Shown in pieces: positions 8,293 through 17,233 of a stretch of DNA of 64,000 nt. Source of the stretch: Phycisphaerae bacterium (GTDB lineage: Bacteria > Planctomycetota > Phycisphaerae > UBA1845 > Fen-1342). Every line of letters begins with the position of its first letter. Positions within the stretch are counted from its first letter, which is position 1. Under the pieces are notes generated by a model. The model was not told the DNA's origin. It saw only the letters and a program-made list of their open reading frames with translations, and searched no databases. The position numbers and the translations under genes are program-made. The stretch covers positions 62,001 to 126,000 of the forward strand of contig JAUIEC010000011.1 of assembly GCA_030428945.1 (NCBI GenBank). The letters run 5' to 3'.

Positions 8293-11200
8293 TCACTCAG
8301 AGCAGGAACTGCCGAAGCGGGTCAGCAGCAGCATCAGGTCGTTCAGGTCCACGTCACGGTCGCCGTCGACATCGCCCTGCCCCTGGGCGTCCGGCGGCTG
8401 GGCGAACGCGGCCAGCAGGATCGCCAGGTCGCTCAGCCCGATCGCGCCGTTGCCGTCGAAGTCTCCCGGGCAGCACTCGTCCGGCTGACCGTCATCATCC
8501 GCATCGGTCAGCAGCCCGTCGGCCAGGTCGCAGGTGTCGGTCACACCGTTCGCGTTGCAGTCGCTCTGGCGCGTACTGAGGACCACCGCCGTGCCGCCGG
8601 CGGCATTCCCGCTCAGCACGAACCGCGGCCCGATCGCCACGGCCGAGCCGCGGGCGCCGGAGTCGGCCCCGGTCCACTTGGCCCGGACCCGCCAGGTCTC
8701 GGTGTCCCGCCCGAACAGCCAGGTCGCGCCCGGACCGGCCGGTCCGCCGGCCTTCTCGGCCCCGACCGCAAGCTGGTCCTGCCAGAGGGCGACGCTGCCC
8801 CCGAACTGTGCGCCGGCCACCGGCCGCGGTGCCTGCAGTCGCTGCGACGGCAGCCATCCCGCACCCTCGGTGAACTCGTAGACGAACACCTCGCCGGCGT
8901 CCTCGGCCGTGGTGTCCGACCGGCTGGCGGCGATGACGGCCGTATCGCCGCTGATGCCCAGCGACCAGCCGAAGCGATCGCCGCCGGCCGGCAGTGGTGC
9001 CGTCACGGCCGGGCCGGGCGTCCGGGCACCGTCCGTCCATAGATAGAAGAACGCCCCGCCGGCATCGGACAGGTCCAGCCCGAGATCGCGGCGATGCGAT
9101 CCGACCAGCAGGTGCCGCCCCTCCAACGCCAGCGCGGTGCCGAAGTTGTCGTCGGGACTGGCCGACTGCGGCCAGACCTCGTCGACCTGGATCCAGGTGC
9201 CGCCGACGCGCTCGAACAGGTAGGCGGATCCGCCGTTGACGCGGCGGCGCTCGGTCGACGGCGCGCCGACCGCGGCCCGGTCGCCATCGAGCGCGACCGC
9301 CCGGCCGAAGAAGTCGAAGGCGACCGGGTTCGCGGCGATCAGTTTTCCGTCAAGCTGCCACCCGCCGGTGCCGTAGGCGAACACGTACGCCGCGCCGGCC
9401 TTGCTGGCCCCGCCCGGATCGTGGTTGTTCGCCCCGACCAGCACGCGCTGGCCGTCGGTGGCGACGCTGATGCCGAAGTTGTCGCCCGGCTGCCCGTCGG
9501 GGGCGTGCAGAGTCGCCTCGAGCGTCCAGCTTCCACCCGTGCGACGATAGACCTGCGCAGCGCCGGCACCGGCCGCGTGCTGTCCGACGACGGCCAGGTC
9601 CGCGCGATAGGCGATCCGGGCGGCGAAGTCACCGTTCGGGTTGCCGAGCCATTCGTCGGTCGGACAACCGGCGATCAGTTCGCATTCGTCCGGCACGCCA
9701 TTGTCGTCGACATCCGGCGCGGTCCCGGCCGCGATCTCGCAGCGGTCGAGCACGCCGTTGCCGTTGCAGTCGGCCGCCTGCGCGGCCAGGTTACAGACAT
9801 CCAGCAGGCGATCGCCGTCGCAATCGGTCAGGACGACGCCATCGCCGTCGGGGTCGTTCGGGTCGCGATCGCAGTCGTCCGGGACGCCGTTGCCGTTGCA
9901 GTCGGGTTCGCACCCGTCGGGCACGCCGTTTCCGTTGCAGTCCCAGCCGGCGGTCTGGCAGGCATCGAGCACGCCGTTCCGGTCGGCATCCAGTGCCGGG
10001 TTGAGCCGGATCTGCGCGCCGTCGGCAACCTCGTCCCCGTCGCAGTCGCAGAGGCCGACCTGCCGGATCGTCAGATGCTGATCGGCCGGAACGTGCGTCA
10101 GGATCGTCTCGCTGCCGTCAGTCCACAGGACCCGCAACTGGTCGATCACGCCGACCTGTCCGAGTCCGAAGTGCACCTCGGCCGGTCCGCTGGAGACGTA
10201 CGAATCGCCCGCCAGGACATCGCGGCGAAGCGTACGCGTTCCGATCGTTGCGTACACGCGGGCGCCGATGCCCTGCCGGTTGCGTCCCGGCAACTGCTCG
10301 AGGGCCACGCTCAGCCAGTGGCCGTCAGCGCCGACGTTCTCGAACAGACGGACCGGTTGCGCGATGTTGGTCAGCAGCAGGTCCTGGTCACCGTCGCGGT
10401 CGTAGTCGAAGGCGATCAGGCCGCGCGAGTCCCAGCCGGCTTCGAGCCCGACATTCTGCCGCCGGGTGAAGTGCCCGCTTCCGTCGTTCAGCAGCAGCAC
10501 GGTCGGCGACTGCAGGATGCCCGAATCGGGCTTGACCGCTTCGACGAACTCGTCGAACCCCGTCGCCGCGACCAGGTCGAGGTCGCCATCGTGATCGACG
10601 TCGGTAAACTGCGTGCCCCAGCCCCAGTAGGTGTCCTGCACGCCACGCGCGACGGCCTGGTCCTCGAACAGCGGAGCGTCCGGCGTGCCGATGTTGACGT
10701 TGAAACTGTTGAACTGCCCGGTGCCGAAGACGCCCTCGGCGTCGGTGATGTTCGTCACGAACAGGTCCAGGTCGCCGTCGTCATCGAAGTCGGCCGCCGC
10801 GACGCCCATGTCGTTGCCCGCGTGCGGCACGTTGACCTGCGCCGAAGCGTCGACGAACGCCCCGCCGATGTTGCGGTAATACTTGTCCGGCGTGTGATCC
10901 TGGGCGATGAACAGGTCCGGCCGCAGGTCGTCGTCGAAGTCGGTGAAGATCGCCGTGAAGCTGTCGCGGGCGACCGTGCCCAGCCCGGCCGGACCGGTCA
11001 CGTCGGCGAAGCGGAAGTCGCCCAGGTTTCGGAACAGCCGGTTGGAGCCGTCGAACTCGGACGGCCCGGTGGTCGCATGCAGCCCCCAGTTCGTCACGTA
11101 GACATCCAGCAGTCCGTCCCCGTCGTAGTCCGCCAGGCTGCTGCCGCAGTGCAGTTGCCCGAGCGGACGCAGGTCGCCCTGGGCCGTGCGGCCGTTGAAA

Positions 11201-11649
11201 GTCCCGTCGCCGTTGTTCTGGTACAGGCGACTGCCGTTCGGGCCGTCGTCGTCATCGTCGCCGATCACGACCAGGTCCAGCCAGCCGTCGTTGTCGAGGT
11301 CCGCGAAGTGCGCCACGCGCAACTGCCCGCCACGGTCGACGCCCGCCGCGACGGTCACATCCCGGAAGCGCCGGCCGGTGTCGGTCTGATCGTTGCGCAA
11401 CAGGGCCGGGCGACCGTCGCCGCGCACCAGGTACAGATCCAGGTCCCCGTCGTTGTCGTAGTCACCGACGGCCGCGCCGTTGCCCATCGACCGCTGAAAC
11501 TGCCGCTGGATCGGGGTGACCGCGGTGACGATCCCCTCGCCGACGAAGTTGATCCCGACGTCCTCGGTCACGTCGACGAACTGCGGCTGACCGAGGGCGG
11601 CATTCGCAAGCGTGAGCAACAGACCCGCTGACAGCAGGCGAACCGACAT
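8293..11649 (-). CDS. Secreted FG-GAP/VCBS and ASPIC/UnbV repeat protein with C-terminal GC-type dockerin
   Basis: 1118 residues starting at ATG 11649, with GGGGAAAG just upstream and a signal peptide (MSVRLLSAGLLLTLANAALG). The first half holds about seven VCBS/FG-GAP units with calcium motifs such as DYDNDGDLDLY and DVDHDGDLDLV, then an ASPIC/UnbV domain (about residues 470-540, LRVLWTDGSE). A stretch of thrombospondin-type-3-like loops (DCNGNGVPDGCEP and variants) leads to a second beta-propeller of FG-GAP type (about 640-1040). The end is a dockerin-like pair, CPGDFDGNGAIGLSDLAILL and GDVDGDRDVDLNDLMLLL. Likely an extracellular or cell-surface protein. No cohesin partner is visible here. 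Confidence 0.92.
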   Translation of the reverse strand: MSVRLLSAGLLLTLANAALGQPQFVDVTEDVGINFVGEGIVTAVTPIQRQFQRSMGNGAAVGDYDNDGDLDLYLVRGDGRPALLRNDQTDTGRRFRDVTVAAGVDRGGQLRVAHFADLDNDGWLDLVVIGDDDDDGPNGSRLYQNNGDGTFNGRTAQGDLRPLGQLHCGSSLADYDGDGLLDVYVTNWGLHATTGPSEFDGSNRLFRNLGDFRFADVTGPAGLGTVARDSFTAIFTDFDDDLRPDLFIAQDHTPDKYYRNIGGAFVDASAQVNVPHAGNDMGVAAADFDDDGDLDLFVTNITDAEGVFGTGQFNSFNVNIGTPDAPLFEDQAVARGVQDTYWGWGTQFTDVDHDGDLDLVAATGFDEFVEAVKPDSGILQSPTVLLLNDGSGHFTRRQNVGLEAGWDSRGLIAFDYDRDGDQDLLLTNIAQPVRLFENVGADGHWLSVALEQLPGRNRQGIGARVYATIGTRTLRRDVLAGDSYVSSGPAEVHFGLGQVGVIDQLRVLWTDGSETILTHVPADQHLTIRQVGLCDCDGDEVADGAQIRLNPALDADRNGVLDACQTAGWDCNGNGVPDGCEPDCNGNGVPDDCDRDPNDPDGDGVVLTDCDGDRLLDVCNLAAQAADCNGNGVLDRCEIAAGTAPDVDDNGVPDECELIAGCPTDEWLGNPNGDFAARIAYRADLAVVGQHAAGAGAAQVYRRTGGSWTLEATLHAPDGQPGDNFGISVATDGQRVLVGANNHDPGGASKAGAAYVFAYGTGGWQLDGKLIAANPVAFDFFGRAVALDGDRAAVGAPSTERRRVNGGSAYLFERVGGTWIQVDEVWPQSASPDDNFGTALALEGRHLLVGSHRRDLGLDLSDAGGAFFYLWTDGARTPGPAVTAPLPAGGDRFGWSLGISGDTAVIAASRSDTTAEDAGEVFVYEFTEGAGWLPSQRLQAPRPVAGAQFGGSVALWQDQLAVGAEKAGGPAGPGATWLFGRDTETWRVRAKWTGADSGARGSAVAIGPRFVLSGNAAGGTAVVLSTRQSDCNANGVTDTCDLADGLLTDADDDGQPDECCPGDFDGNGAIGLSDLAILLAAFAQPPDAQGQGDVDGDRDVDLNDLMLLLTRFGSSCSE

Positions 11650-11715
11650 CGCTTTCCCCACCAAACGTGCGTACCAGGCCAGGCGAACGAACTCCGGAAC
11701 CGGAGCCGAAGGCCC

Positions 11716-11721
11716 ATTGTA
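11716..11721 (-). promoter_or_regulatory. -10 box for the dockerin protein gene
   Basis: On the minus strand TACAAT occupies 11721-11716, with TTGCCC 19 bp upstream (11746-11741). The TTGCCCC...GGGGGCAA arms around 11727-11746 can also form a hairpin. Transcription would start about 60 bases before ATG 11649. Confidence 0.4.
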
Positions 11722-11844
11722 ACCGGTTGCCCCGGGCCGGGGGCAAGGTCCGATTTGCCCGGATTGCGGCCAAAACCGAAATGCGAGGGTCGCGGTTCCC
11801 GCTTCAGCCTTGCCCGAAAGGCAGTGCGACACCGGCTCAGGCAC

Positions 11845-11850
11845 TAGAAT
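11845..11850 (+). promoter_or_regulatory. -10 box for the overlapping lipoprotein gene pair
   Basis: TAGAAT at 11845-11850, 25 bp before the start codon at 11876. No convincing -35 box is seen at the usual distance. Confidence 0.35.
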
Positions 11851-11875
11851 CCTGAGAGCTGACGGAGGATTCGGC

Positions 11876-12424
11876 ATGCGCCTGACGCCCCTGTTCCCAT
11901 TGCTGCTGGCGGCCGCCTGGGGATGTGGCAATCCCTACCGGACACATTTCGTGGCCGGGGTCGCGGGGCCGCAGACACCCGTGCAAAGGGTGGATCTGCG
12001 GCGCCTGGACGCGGACGGCTTCGACCGTGCCAGCGTTCCCGACACGATCGAACTCGGACGGGCCGAGTTCGTCGGCCGGTTCGCGCAGCCGGAGGACGCG
12101 CGACGGTTCGCGTCCGAGATCGGCGCCACCCACGTGCTGCTGAACATCGAGTACGACCGGACGCGCTACGAGGCGGCCAACTTCCCGCGGACGGCCCTGC
12201 ACCTGTACACCGGACCGCCGCGTCAGCGGATCACCTGCCGGCACCGGCCGCGCTTCCGGTACTGCCGCTGCGTCGATCCGTACCACAGCTACTCGCCGGC
12301 CTACGACTACGAGGTGATGCCGGTCTCGCTCTACCGGCACCGCGCCGTCTTCCTCCGCGATCTCGACCTGCCATCGGCCGCGGCCCGCGCCGCCACCGGG
12401 GATCACCAGCGGGTTCGTTCGTGA
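11876..12424 (+). CDS. Predicted lipoprotein, unknown function
   Basis: 182 residues. The ATG at 11876 is fixed by a perfect GGAGGA at 11864-11869, six bases before it. The N-terminus MRLTPLFPLLLAAAWGC has a short signal sequence with a lipobox-like AWGC (C17). The mature part contains ATHVLLNIEYDRTRYEAANF and a Cys/His/Arg-rich stretch ITCRHRPRFRYCRC that might bind a metal or form disulfides. The final codon and stop overlap the GTG start of the next gene (GTGA), so the two are translated together. I do not recognise the family. Confidence 0.75.
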   Translation: MRLTPLFPLLLAAAWGCGNPYRTHFVAGVAGPQTPVQRVDLRRLDADGFDRASVPDTIELGRAEFVGRFAQPEDARRFASEIGATHVLLNIEYDRTRYEAANFPRTALHLYTGPPRQRITCRHRPRFRYCRCVDPYHSYSPAYDYEVMPVSLYRHRAVFLRDLDLPSAAARAATGDHQRVRS

Positions 12425-13092
12425 GGTTCGTCGCCGCGCTGTTGCTGCTGCTGCCTGCGGGCTGCGAGTGGGGCCGCACGACCGGCGACGGGGCCCCCCG
12501 CGTCCTGTTCACCGACCAGGCTCTGCCCGAGGTGGCCGCGGACCTTGTCGAAATGGACACCGACAGCAGCGACCGACGCGCGGCACTGCTGGCCGCCACC
12601 GAACCCGATCCGCAGGCCCTGCGCGACCTGATCCGGCTGGAGCAGACGCACGCCGCGCGGCTGCGCGAGATCGTCGCCCGGTATGGCTGGCCGGGCCGGG
12701 CCCTGGTCGGACCGGCCGCGTCGCAGGCGGCCTGGCGGATTCTGCAGAAGGCCGAATGGCAGCCCGGACTGCAGGCGGAGTTGCTCGCGCGGGTCACCGA
12801 CCAGGTCGCATCCGGCGAGATCCCGGCCGAGGAGTACGCCCAGTTGACCGACCGGGTCCGCGTGGCCCGGGGACAGCCGCAGGTGTACGGCACGCAGTTC
12901 CGGATCCTGCAGCGCGGCGCCGAACGGTACCTGCAACCGTCCACGCCGATCGAGAACCCGGACGGACTCGACCTGCGCCGGGCCGGGCTGGGGCTGCCGC
13001 CGCACGCCGACTACCTGATGCAGGTGCAGGCCCGGTTGGCCGGCGGCGGTGACGACGACTTCGTCGAGACCGCCCCCAGTGTCAGCGAGTGA
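12421..13092 (+). CDS. DUF6624-like lipoprotein
   Basis: 223 residues from the GTG that overlaps the previous stop by four bases. The signal peptide ends with the lipobox PAGC. The body matches the DUF6624 pattern as I remember it: IVARYGWPGRALVGPAASQA, AAWRILQKAEWQPGLQ, then GEIPAEEYAQLTDRVRVARG and QPQVYGTQF. Function of that family is unknown; here it would act in the cell envelope. Its tight coupling with the preceding lipoprotein suggests a shared role. Confidence 0.75.
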   Translation: MRFVAALLLLLPAGCEWGRTTGDGAPRVLFTDQALPEVAADLVEMDTDSSDRRAALLAATEPDPQALRDLIRLEQTHAARLREIVARYGWPGRALVGPAASQAAWRILQKAEWQPGLQAELLARVTDQVASGEIPAEEYAQLTDRVRVARGQPQVYGTQFRILQRGAERYLQPSTPIENPDGLDLRRAGLGLPPHADYLMQVQARLAGGGDDDFVETAPSVSE

Positions 13093-13126
13093 CCCTTCCG
13101 ATTGCGGATGACGAATTGCGGGAGAC

Positions 13127-14044
13127 TCAGCCGGGGTCGCGGCCGGACCAGTGGATCGGCGGGCCCTGCGAGAGGTCCATGGTGGTCAGGTAGATCACGC
13201 GGGTGACGGCTTCGAGCAGGCCGGCGTCGATCCGGTCGGCGGTGTCGGTCGGCTGGTGGTAGTCCTCGTGGTCTTCGACGCCGAAGTACAGGATCGGAAT
13301 CCGCATCCGGTGGAACACGTAGTGATCGCTCTGGCTGATCCACTCGGGGTGATCGAACAGCACCGGCAGGCCGACGGCCGTACTCGCCCGGGCCAGGGCG
13401 TCGCGGAAGACGCCGGCCGTGTCCTGCCCGACGACGTGGATCTCGCGCGGTCCGCGGCTGAGCATGTCGGCGTTCAGCATCGCGACGATCCGCTCGCGCG
13501 GAACGGGCATGTAGCGGGCGAAATGCCGCGAGCCGAGGAACTTCCGCTCCTCGCCGGTGAAGAAGCACAGCATGACCGACCGCCCGAGTTCGTCGCGGTT
13601 GGCCTGCAGCAGTTTGCCGATCTCGATCAGGGCCGAGACGCCGGAAGCGTTGTCGTCCGCCCCGGGATAGACCTGGCCGTCCCGCACGCCGAGGTGATCG
13701 AAGTGCGCGCCGAGCAGAATCCACTCGCCGGCCAGGTCCGGGGTGCCGCCGGGGATGCCGAAGACGACGTTGCGGGCCACCTGGCCGCGCTTGTGCGAGA
13801 AGGTCTGAACCGGCGTGTCCCACCCGGGCGGCGGCGCGACGCCGGCCCTGCTGAGGGCCGCGACGATGTAGTTGGCGGCCCGCAGTTCCTCGGGCGAGGC
13901 GAAGTCGCGGCCACGCATCTCCTCGGCCGCGAGGACGTTGACATGCTGCTGGAGCGCGGCCGCCCGCAGATCGTGATGGGCAGGCTGGCAGCCGATGGAC
14001 AGGGTGAGGAGCAGGCCGGCCAGCAGCGTGGCGATCGTGCGCAT
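13127..14044 (-). CDS. M28-family zinc aminopeptidase, lipoprotein
   Basis: 305 residues. The signal sequence ends in LSIGC, so C19 is a probable lipid anchor. The M28 di-zinc site is complete: H114 in LGAHFDHLG, D130 in YPGADDNASG, E165-E166 in TGEERKFLGS, D193 in LNADML, and the His in DYHQPTDTADR. It should release N-terminal residues from peptides in the periplasm. The start codon overlaps the ispH stop (TGATG), so it is co-translated with ispH although their roles differ. Confidence 0.9.
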   Translation of the reverse strand: MRTIATLLAGLLLTLSIGCQPAHHDLRAAALQQHVNVLAAEEMRGRDFASPEELRAANYIVAALSRAGVAPPPGWDTPVQTFSHKRGQVARNVVFGIPGGTPDLAGEWILLGAHFDHLGVRDGQVYPGADDNASGVSALIEIGKLLQANRDELGRSVMLCFFTGEERKFLGSRHFARYMPVPRERIVAMLNADMLSRGPREIHVVGQDTAGVFRDALARASTAVGLPVLFDHPEWISQSDHYVFHRMRIPILYFGVEDHEDYHQPTDTADRIDAGLLEAVTRVIYLTTMDLSQGPPIHWSGRDPG

Positions 14045-14997
14045 CAGACCACCGTGATTCCGGACTTGGTCAGTTGCGTCATCGGCGGCATCTTGAAGGT
14101 CACGTTTTCGTCATCGGCGTCCATTTCGCTGGTGGCGCTGACGCCGCGTTCCCGCAGGTAGGACAGGACCGAGCGGACCAGGTCCTCCGGCGCGCTGGCG
14201 CCCGAGGTGATGCCGACCCGGCGGCGCCCGGCGATCCACTCCGCCTCGATGTCTTCCGGCCCGTCGATCAGGTACGAATCCACGCCGCGGGCCCGGGCCA
14301 CTTCGGTCAGCCGCCGCGAGTTCGACGAGTTCTGCGAGCCGACGACCAGCAGCAGGTCGATGTCACCGGCGATCGCCTTCACCGCGTTCTGCCGGTTCTG
14401 CGTCGCGTAGCAGATGTCGTCGCTGCCCGGCATTTCGAGATGCGGGAAGCGCCGCAGCAGCGTGGCGACGATCTCCTGCGTGTCATCCTGGCTGAGGGTC
14501 GTCTGCGTCAGGATCACGCCCTGCTCTTCGTTGAACTCGAGCGCCTCGGCGTCGGCGACCGATTCGATCAGCGTCGTTGCGTCGGCGGCCTGTCCCATCG
14601 TGCCGATCACCTCCTCGTGCCCGGCGTGGCCGATGAACAGGATCCGACAGCCGCGCTTGACGTAACGGTGCACCTCGCGATGCACCTTGGTCACCAGCGG
14701 ACAGGTCGCGTCGATCACCCGCAGCTTGCGCCGCTCGGCTTCGGCATAGACCCACGGCGGCGTACCGTGCGCACTGAAGATCACGATCGAGTCGTCCGGG
14801 ACCTCGTCCAGTTCACGGACGAAGACCGCCCCCGCCGCCCGCAGACGCTGCACGACGTGCTTGTTGTGCACGATCTCGTTGCGGACGTAGATCGGCTGGC
14901 CGTACTGCTCGAGCGCCACCTCGACCACCCGGATCGCCCGGTCCACCCCCGCACAGAAACCGCGCGGCTTGGCAATCAACGCTTCCATCTGACGCAT
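14044..14997 (-). CDS. ispH: 4-hydroxy-3-methylbut-2-enyl diphosphate reductase
   Basis: 317 residues from ATG 14997. A second ATG at 14988 also fits the GGAAAGGA ribosome site. It catalyses the last step of the MEP isoprenoid pathway, giving IPP and DMAPP. The three cysteines that hold the iron-sulfur cluster are present: C15 (PRGFCAGVDRA), C99 (DATCPLVTKVH) and C196 (SDDICYATQNRQ). The glutamate-bearing loop ends in LTQTTLSQDDT and the substrate serines lie in GSQNSSNSRRL. A TATACT box lies 37 bp upstream. The M28 peptidase gene follows with a one-base overlap. Confidence 0.96.
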   Translation of the reverse strand: MRQMEALIAKPRGFCAGVDRAIRVVEVALEQYGQPIYVRNEIVHNKHVVQRLRAAGAVFVRELDEVPDDSIVIFSAHGTPPWVYAEAERRKLRVIDATCPLVTKVHREVHRYVKRGCRILFIGHAGHEEVIGTMGQAADATTLIESVADAEALEFNEEQGVILTQTTLSQDDTQEIVATLLRRFPHLEMPGSDDICYATQNRQNAVKAIAGDIDLLLVVGSQNSSNSRRLTEVARARGVDSYLIDGPEDIEAEWIAGRRRVGITSGASAPEDLVRSVLSYLRERGVSATSEMDADDENVTFKMPPMTQLTKSGITVV

Positions 14998-15033
14998 CGT
15001 CCTTTCCGGCCGCTGCGGCCGAGCTTTCGCAGA

Positions 15034-15039
15034 AGTATA
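15034..15039 (-). promoter_or_regulatory. -10 box of ispH
   Basis: TATACT on the minus strand at 15039-15034, in the 67-bp gap between the sulfatase-fold gene and ispH. The -35 region is weak. It suggests ispH has its own promoter in addition to read-through. Confidence 0.45.
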
Positions 15040-15064
15040 CGGTCGGCCACGGCCGGCAGCGACT

Positions 15065-17197
15065 TCAGCCGCCGTCCTCGTCGCGCGGGGCCGGACGCGG
15101 CTGACTGGCGGCCGGGGGCGGATCGTCGTCCTCTTCGTCGTCGCCACCGGCATAGCCCAGCGCTTCGAGGTCCCGCAGCAGGTCCGCGTCCTGCTTCCCG
15201 GGGCGGGCCCGCTGCGACCGGTAGAGCGGAACCCGCCGCTCCCAGTCGGCCAGGGCTTCGGCGAGTCGAGCCGCCTCGTCCGGCACACTGGTGAGCAGGT
15301 TGACCCGCTCGGCCGGATCGCGCTCCAGGTCATAAAGCTCCCGCCGGCCGGCATCCGAGACCATCAGTTTCCAGCGACCGTCCTGGATCGCGGTCTGTCC
15401 GGTGCCGCGGTGCCGCACCTCGGGATCATCCAGCCGGTCGATCCGCTTCTGCAGCCGCGGCTCGGCCCCCGACCAGCGGGTGATCGCGAGTCGCCCGGTG
15501 TCGGCCCCGGGTTCGTCCAGCAGGCTGCGGGTTCCCGCGCCGGGTCCGGTCTGCGGCCGGCCGGCGGCGAAGTGCAGCACGGTCGGGAACAGGTCGGCCA
15601 GGCGGGCGAGTTCCATGCGGCGCCGGCCGGGCTGGCCGGGCACCTGCAGCAGCAGCGGCACGCGGGTGACTCCTTCGTAGGCCAGGAAGGTGTGGCCCCA
15701 CATGCCGTGTTCGTCGAGGTACTCGCCGTGGTCGGCGGTGATGATCACCAGCGTGTCGTCGGTCAGGCCGCTGTCGTCGAGCAGATCGAGCAGTTCCGCG
15801 ACCCGCATGTCGAGGTAGCGGATCCCCGCGTCGTACTGGCGGCTGAGGATCTCGCGGTCGCCGGCGGACAGGAAGTCGGCGCCTTCGATGTTGAACGTGT
15901 AGTGCAGCACGTCGGCGATTTCCCCGTACAGGCTCTTCCGCAGGGCGTACGAGCGGGCGACCTGACGGTCGTCCATGAAGCGGGCCCGGCTGGTGCGCGG
16001 CACGCGGTACGGGGCGTGGCCCTCCATGTAGTTGACGAACACGAAGAACGGCTGCTCCGGCGACCGGGCCGCCAGCCAGTCGCGGACCAGCAGGTTGGTC
16101 GCCGCGGCCCCGTAGTCGCCATCGAGCCACGGCACCGGCGGCGCGATCCCGAACCAGTCACACAGGAATTCGAGCGAAAACCGCCCGAGGTGCCGGTAGT
16201 GGTTCAGTCCCAGGTAGTACGTCATGCCGCGCGACAGGTTCGTGTGCGGCGAGACCCACGGGTTGTTGGTGAACCCGGCCGTCGCGTAGCCCATCCCGGT
16301 CAGCCGCTCGGCAATCGTCGTCTTCTCGTCGTCCAGCCAGCGGCCCGGCAGGTCGGCGCCGTGCTCGCGCGTGCTCAGGCCGGTGAACATCGACGCGTGC
16401 CCCGGCACGGTCCAGATGCCCGGCGTCACGACGCGCTCGAAGACCTGCAGCCGGTCGGCCCGCGCGGCCAGGGCCGGCGTGGTGGCCCGCTCGTGCCCGT
16501 AGATCCCCAGCCGGTCGGCCCGCACCGTGTCGAGCACGATCCACAGGATGTTCCGCTGCGCGGCGGCCGGGCCCGGCAGGTGGGTCGCGATGCGATAGGC
16601 CCCCGGATTCCAGAACGGCGAACCCACCAGGCTGACCAGCCCGACCAGCAGGGCCGCGCCGAAAACGACCGTCTTGGTCACGAGGGCCGCCCGCACCAGT
16701 CGCGGCGACATCCGCCGCGTTGTCCGGCTTTGCACGAACCAGGCCAGCAGGCCGAACAGCAGGCCGCCAAGCCCGGCCAGCGCCAGTTGCCAGGGCGCGT
16801 CCCGGTTCAGCATCAGCAGGTCGGCCATCAGCACGACCGGCAGCGTCATCGCGAAGTACAGGCCCGTCAGCAGCGCGAGGCGCTCGGGTCCGGACGCGTA
16901 CCGGCCGCGGCACAGCAGCAGTCCGAGCAGCAGCAGCAGCGGCGTCCAGAACAGCAGGTGGGTCAGCGCCGCCTTGCCGAAGCCGGCCAGGATCAGTCCC
17001 CACGGCCAGCCCTCGGTGAAGTGCCGGGCCGAGACCAGGGCGACCCCGCCCGTTTCGATCGCCGCGAGCAGGCCGCCCCCGATCAGGCCGAGGGCGAGTG
17101 CCTCGCGCAGGATGCCGACGGGCTGACGGCCGGCGGGCGGAGGCGCTTCGCGGTCGGTCGCGGGTTGGGGGGTGGTCGGGCTGGCGGGTGTGGTCAT
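15065..17197 (-). CDS. Membrane-anchored sulfatase-fold enzyme (alkaline phosphatase superfamily) with Thr in the nucleophile position
   Basis: 710 residues. Several membrane helices lie between about 30 and 195, followed by a periplasmic catalytic domain. Metal-site motifs are LWIVLDTVRADRLGIYG (D223) and ITADHGEYLDEHGMWGH. At the catalytic position the sequence is GIWTVPGHASMFTG, with T263 where formylglycine sulfatases have Cys or Ser in CxPxR. Thr is the nucleophile in phosphoethanolamine and lipoteichoic-acid transferases, so transfer or hydrolysis of a phosphate-containing group is as likely as sulfate ester cleavage. The C-terminus is acidic and Pro-rich. A GAGG site precedes the ATG. 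The phosphatase gene lies 36 bp upstream on the same strand. Confidence 0.85.
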   Translation of the reverse strand: MTTPASPTTPQPATDREAPPPAGRQPVGILREALALGLIGGGLLAAIETGGVALVSARHFTEGWPWGLILAGFGKAALTHLLFWTPLLLLLGLLLCRGRYASGPERLALLTGLYFAMTLPVVLMADLLMLNRDAPWQLALAGLGGLLFGLLAWFVQSRTTRRMSPRLVRAALVTKTVVFGAALLVGLVSLVGSPFWNPGAYRIATHLPGPAAAQRNILWIVLDTVRADRLGIYGHERATTPALAARADRLQVFERVVTPGIWTVPGHASMFTGLSTREHGADLPGRWLDDEKTTIAERLTGMGYATAGFTNNPWVSPHTNLSRGMTYYLGLNHYRHLGRFSLEFLCDWFGIAPPVPWLDGDYGAAATNLLVRDWLAARSPEQPFFVFVNYMEGHAPYRVPRTSRARFMDDRQVARSYALRKSLYGEIADVLHYTFNIEGADFLSAGDREILSRQYDAGIRYLDMRVAELLDLLDDSGLTDDTLVIITADHGEYLDEHGMWGHTFLAYEGVTRVPLLLQVPGQPGRRRMELARLADLFPTVLHFAAGRPQTGPGAGTRSLLDEPGADTGRLAITRWSGAEPRLQKRIDRLDDPEVRHRGTGQTAIQDGRWKLMVSDAGRRELYDLERDPAERVNLLTSVPDEAARLAEALADWERRVPLYRSQRARPGKQDADLLRDLEALGYAGGDDEEDDDPPPAASQPRPAPRDEDGG

Positions 17198-17233
17198 GCT
17201 GCCGCACCTCGCGGCGGATCCGGGCGGGTCCGA

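Noticed and set aside
13098..13126. Hairpin-like AT-richer stretch as terminator between convergent genes
   Set aside because: GATTGCGGATGACGAATTGCGGG has no strong stem or T-run; it resembles another short intergenic repeat also seen at 54825-54841.
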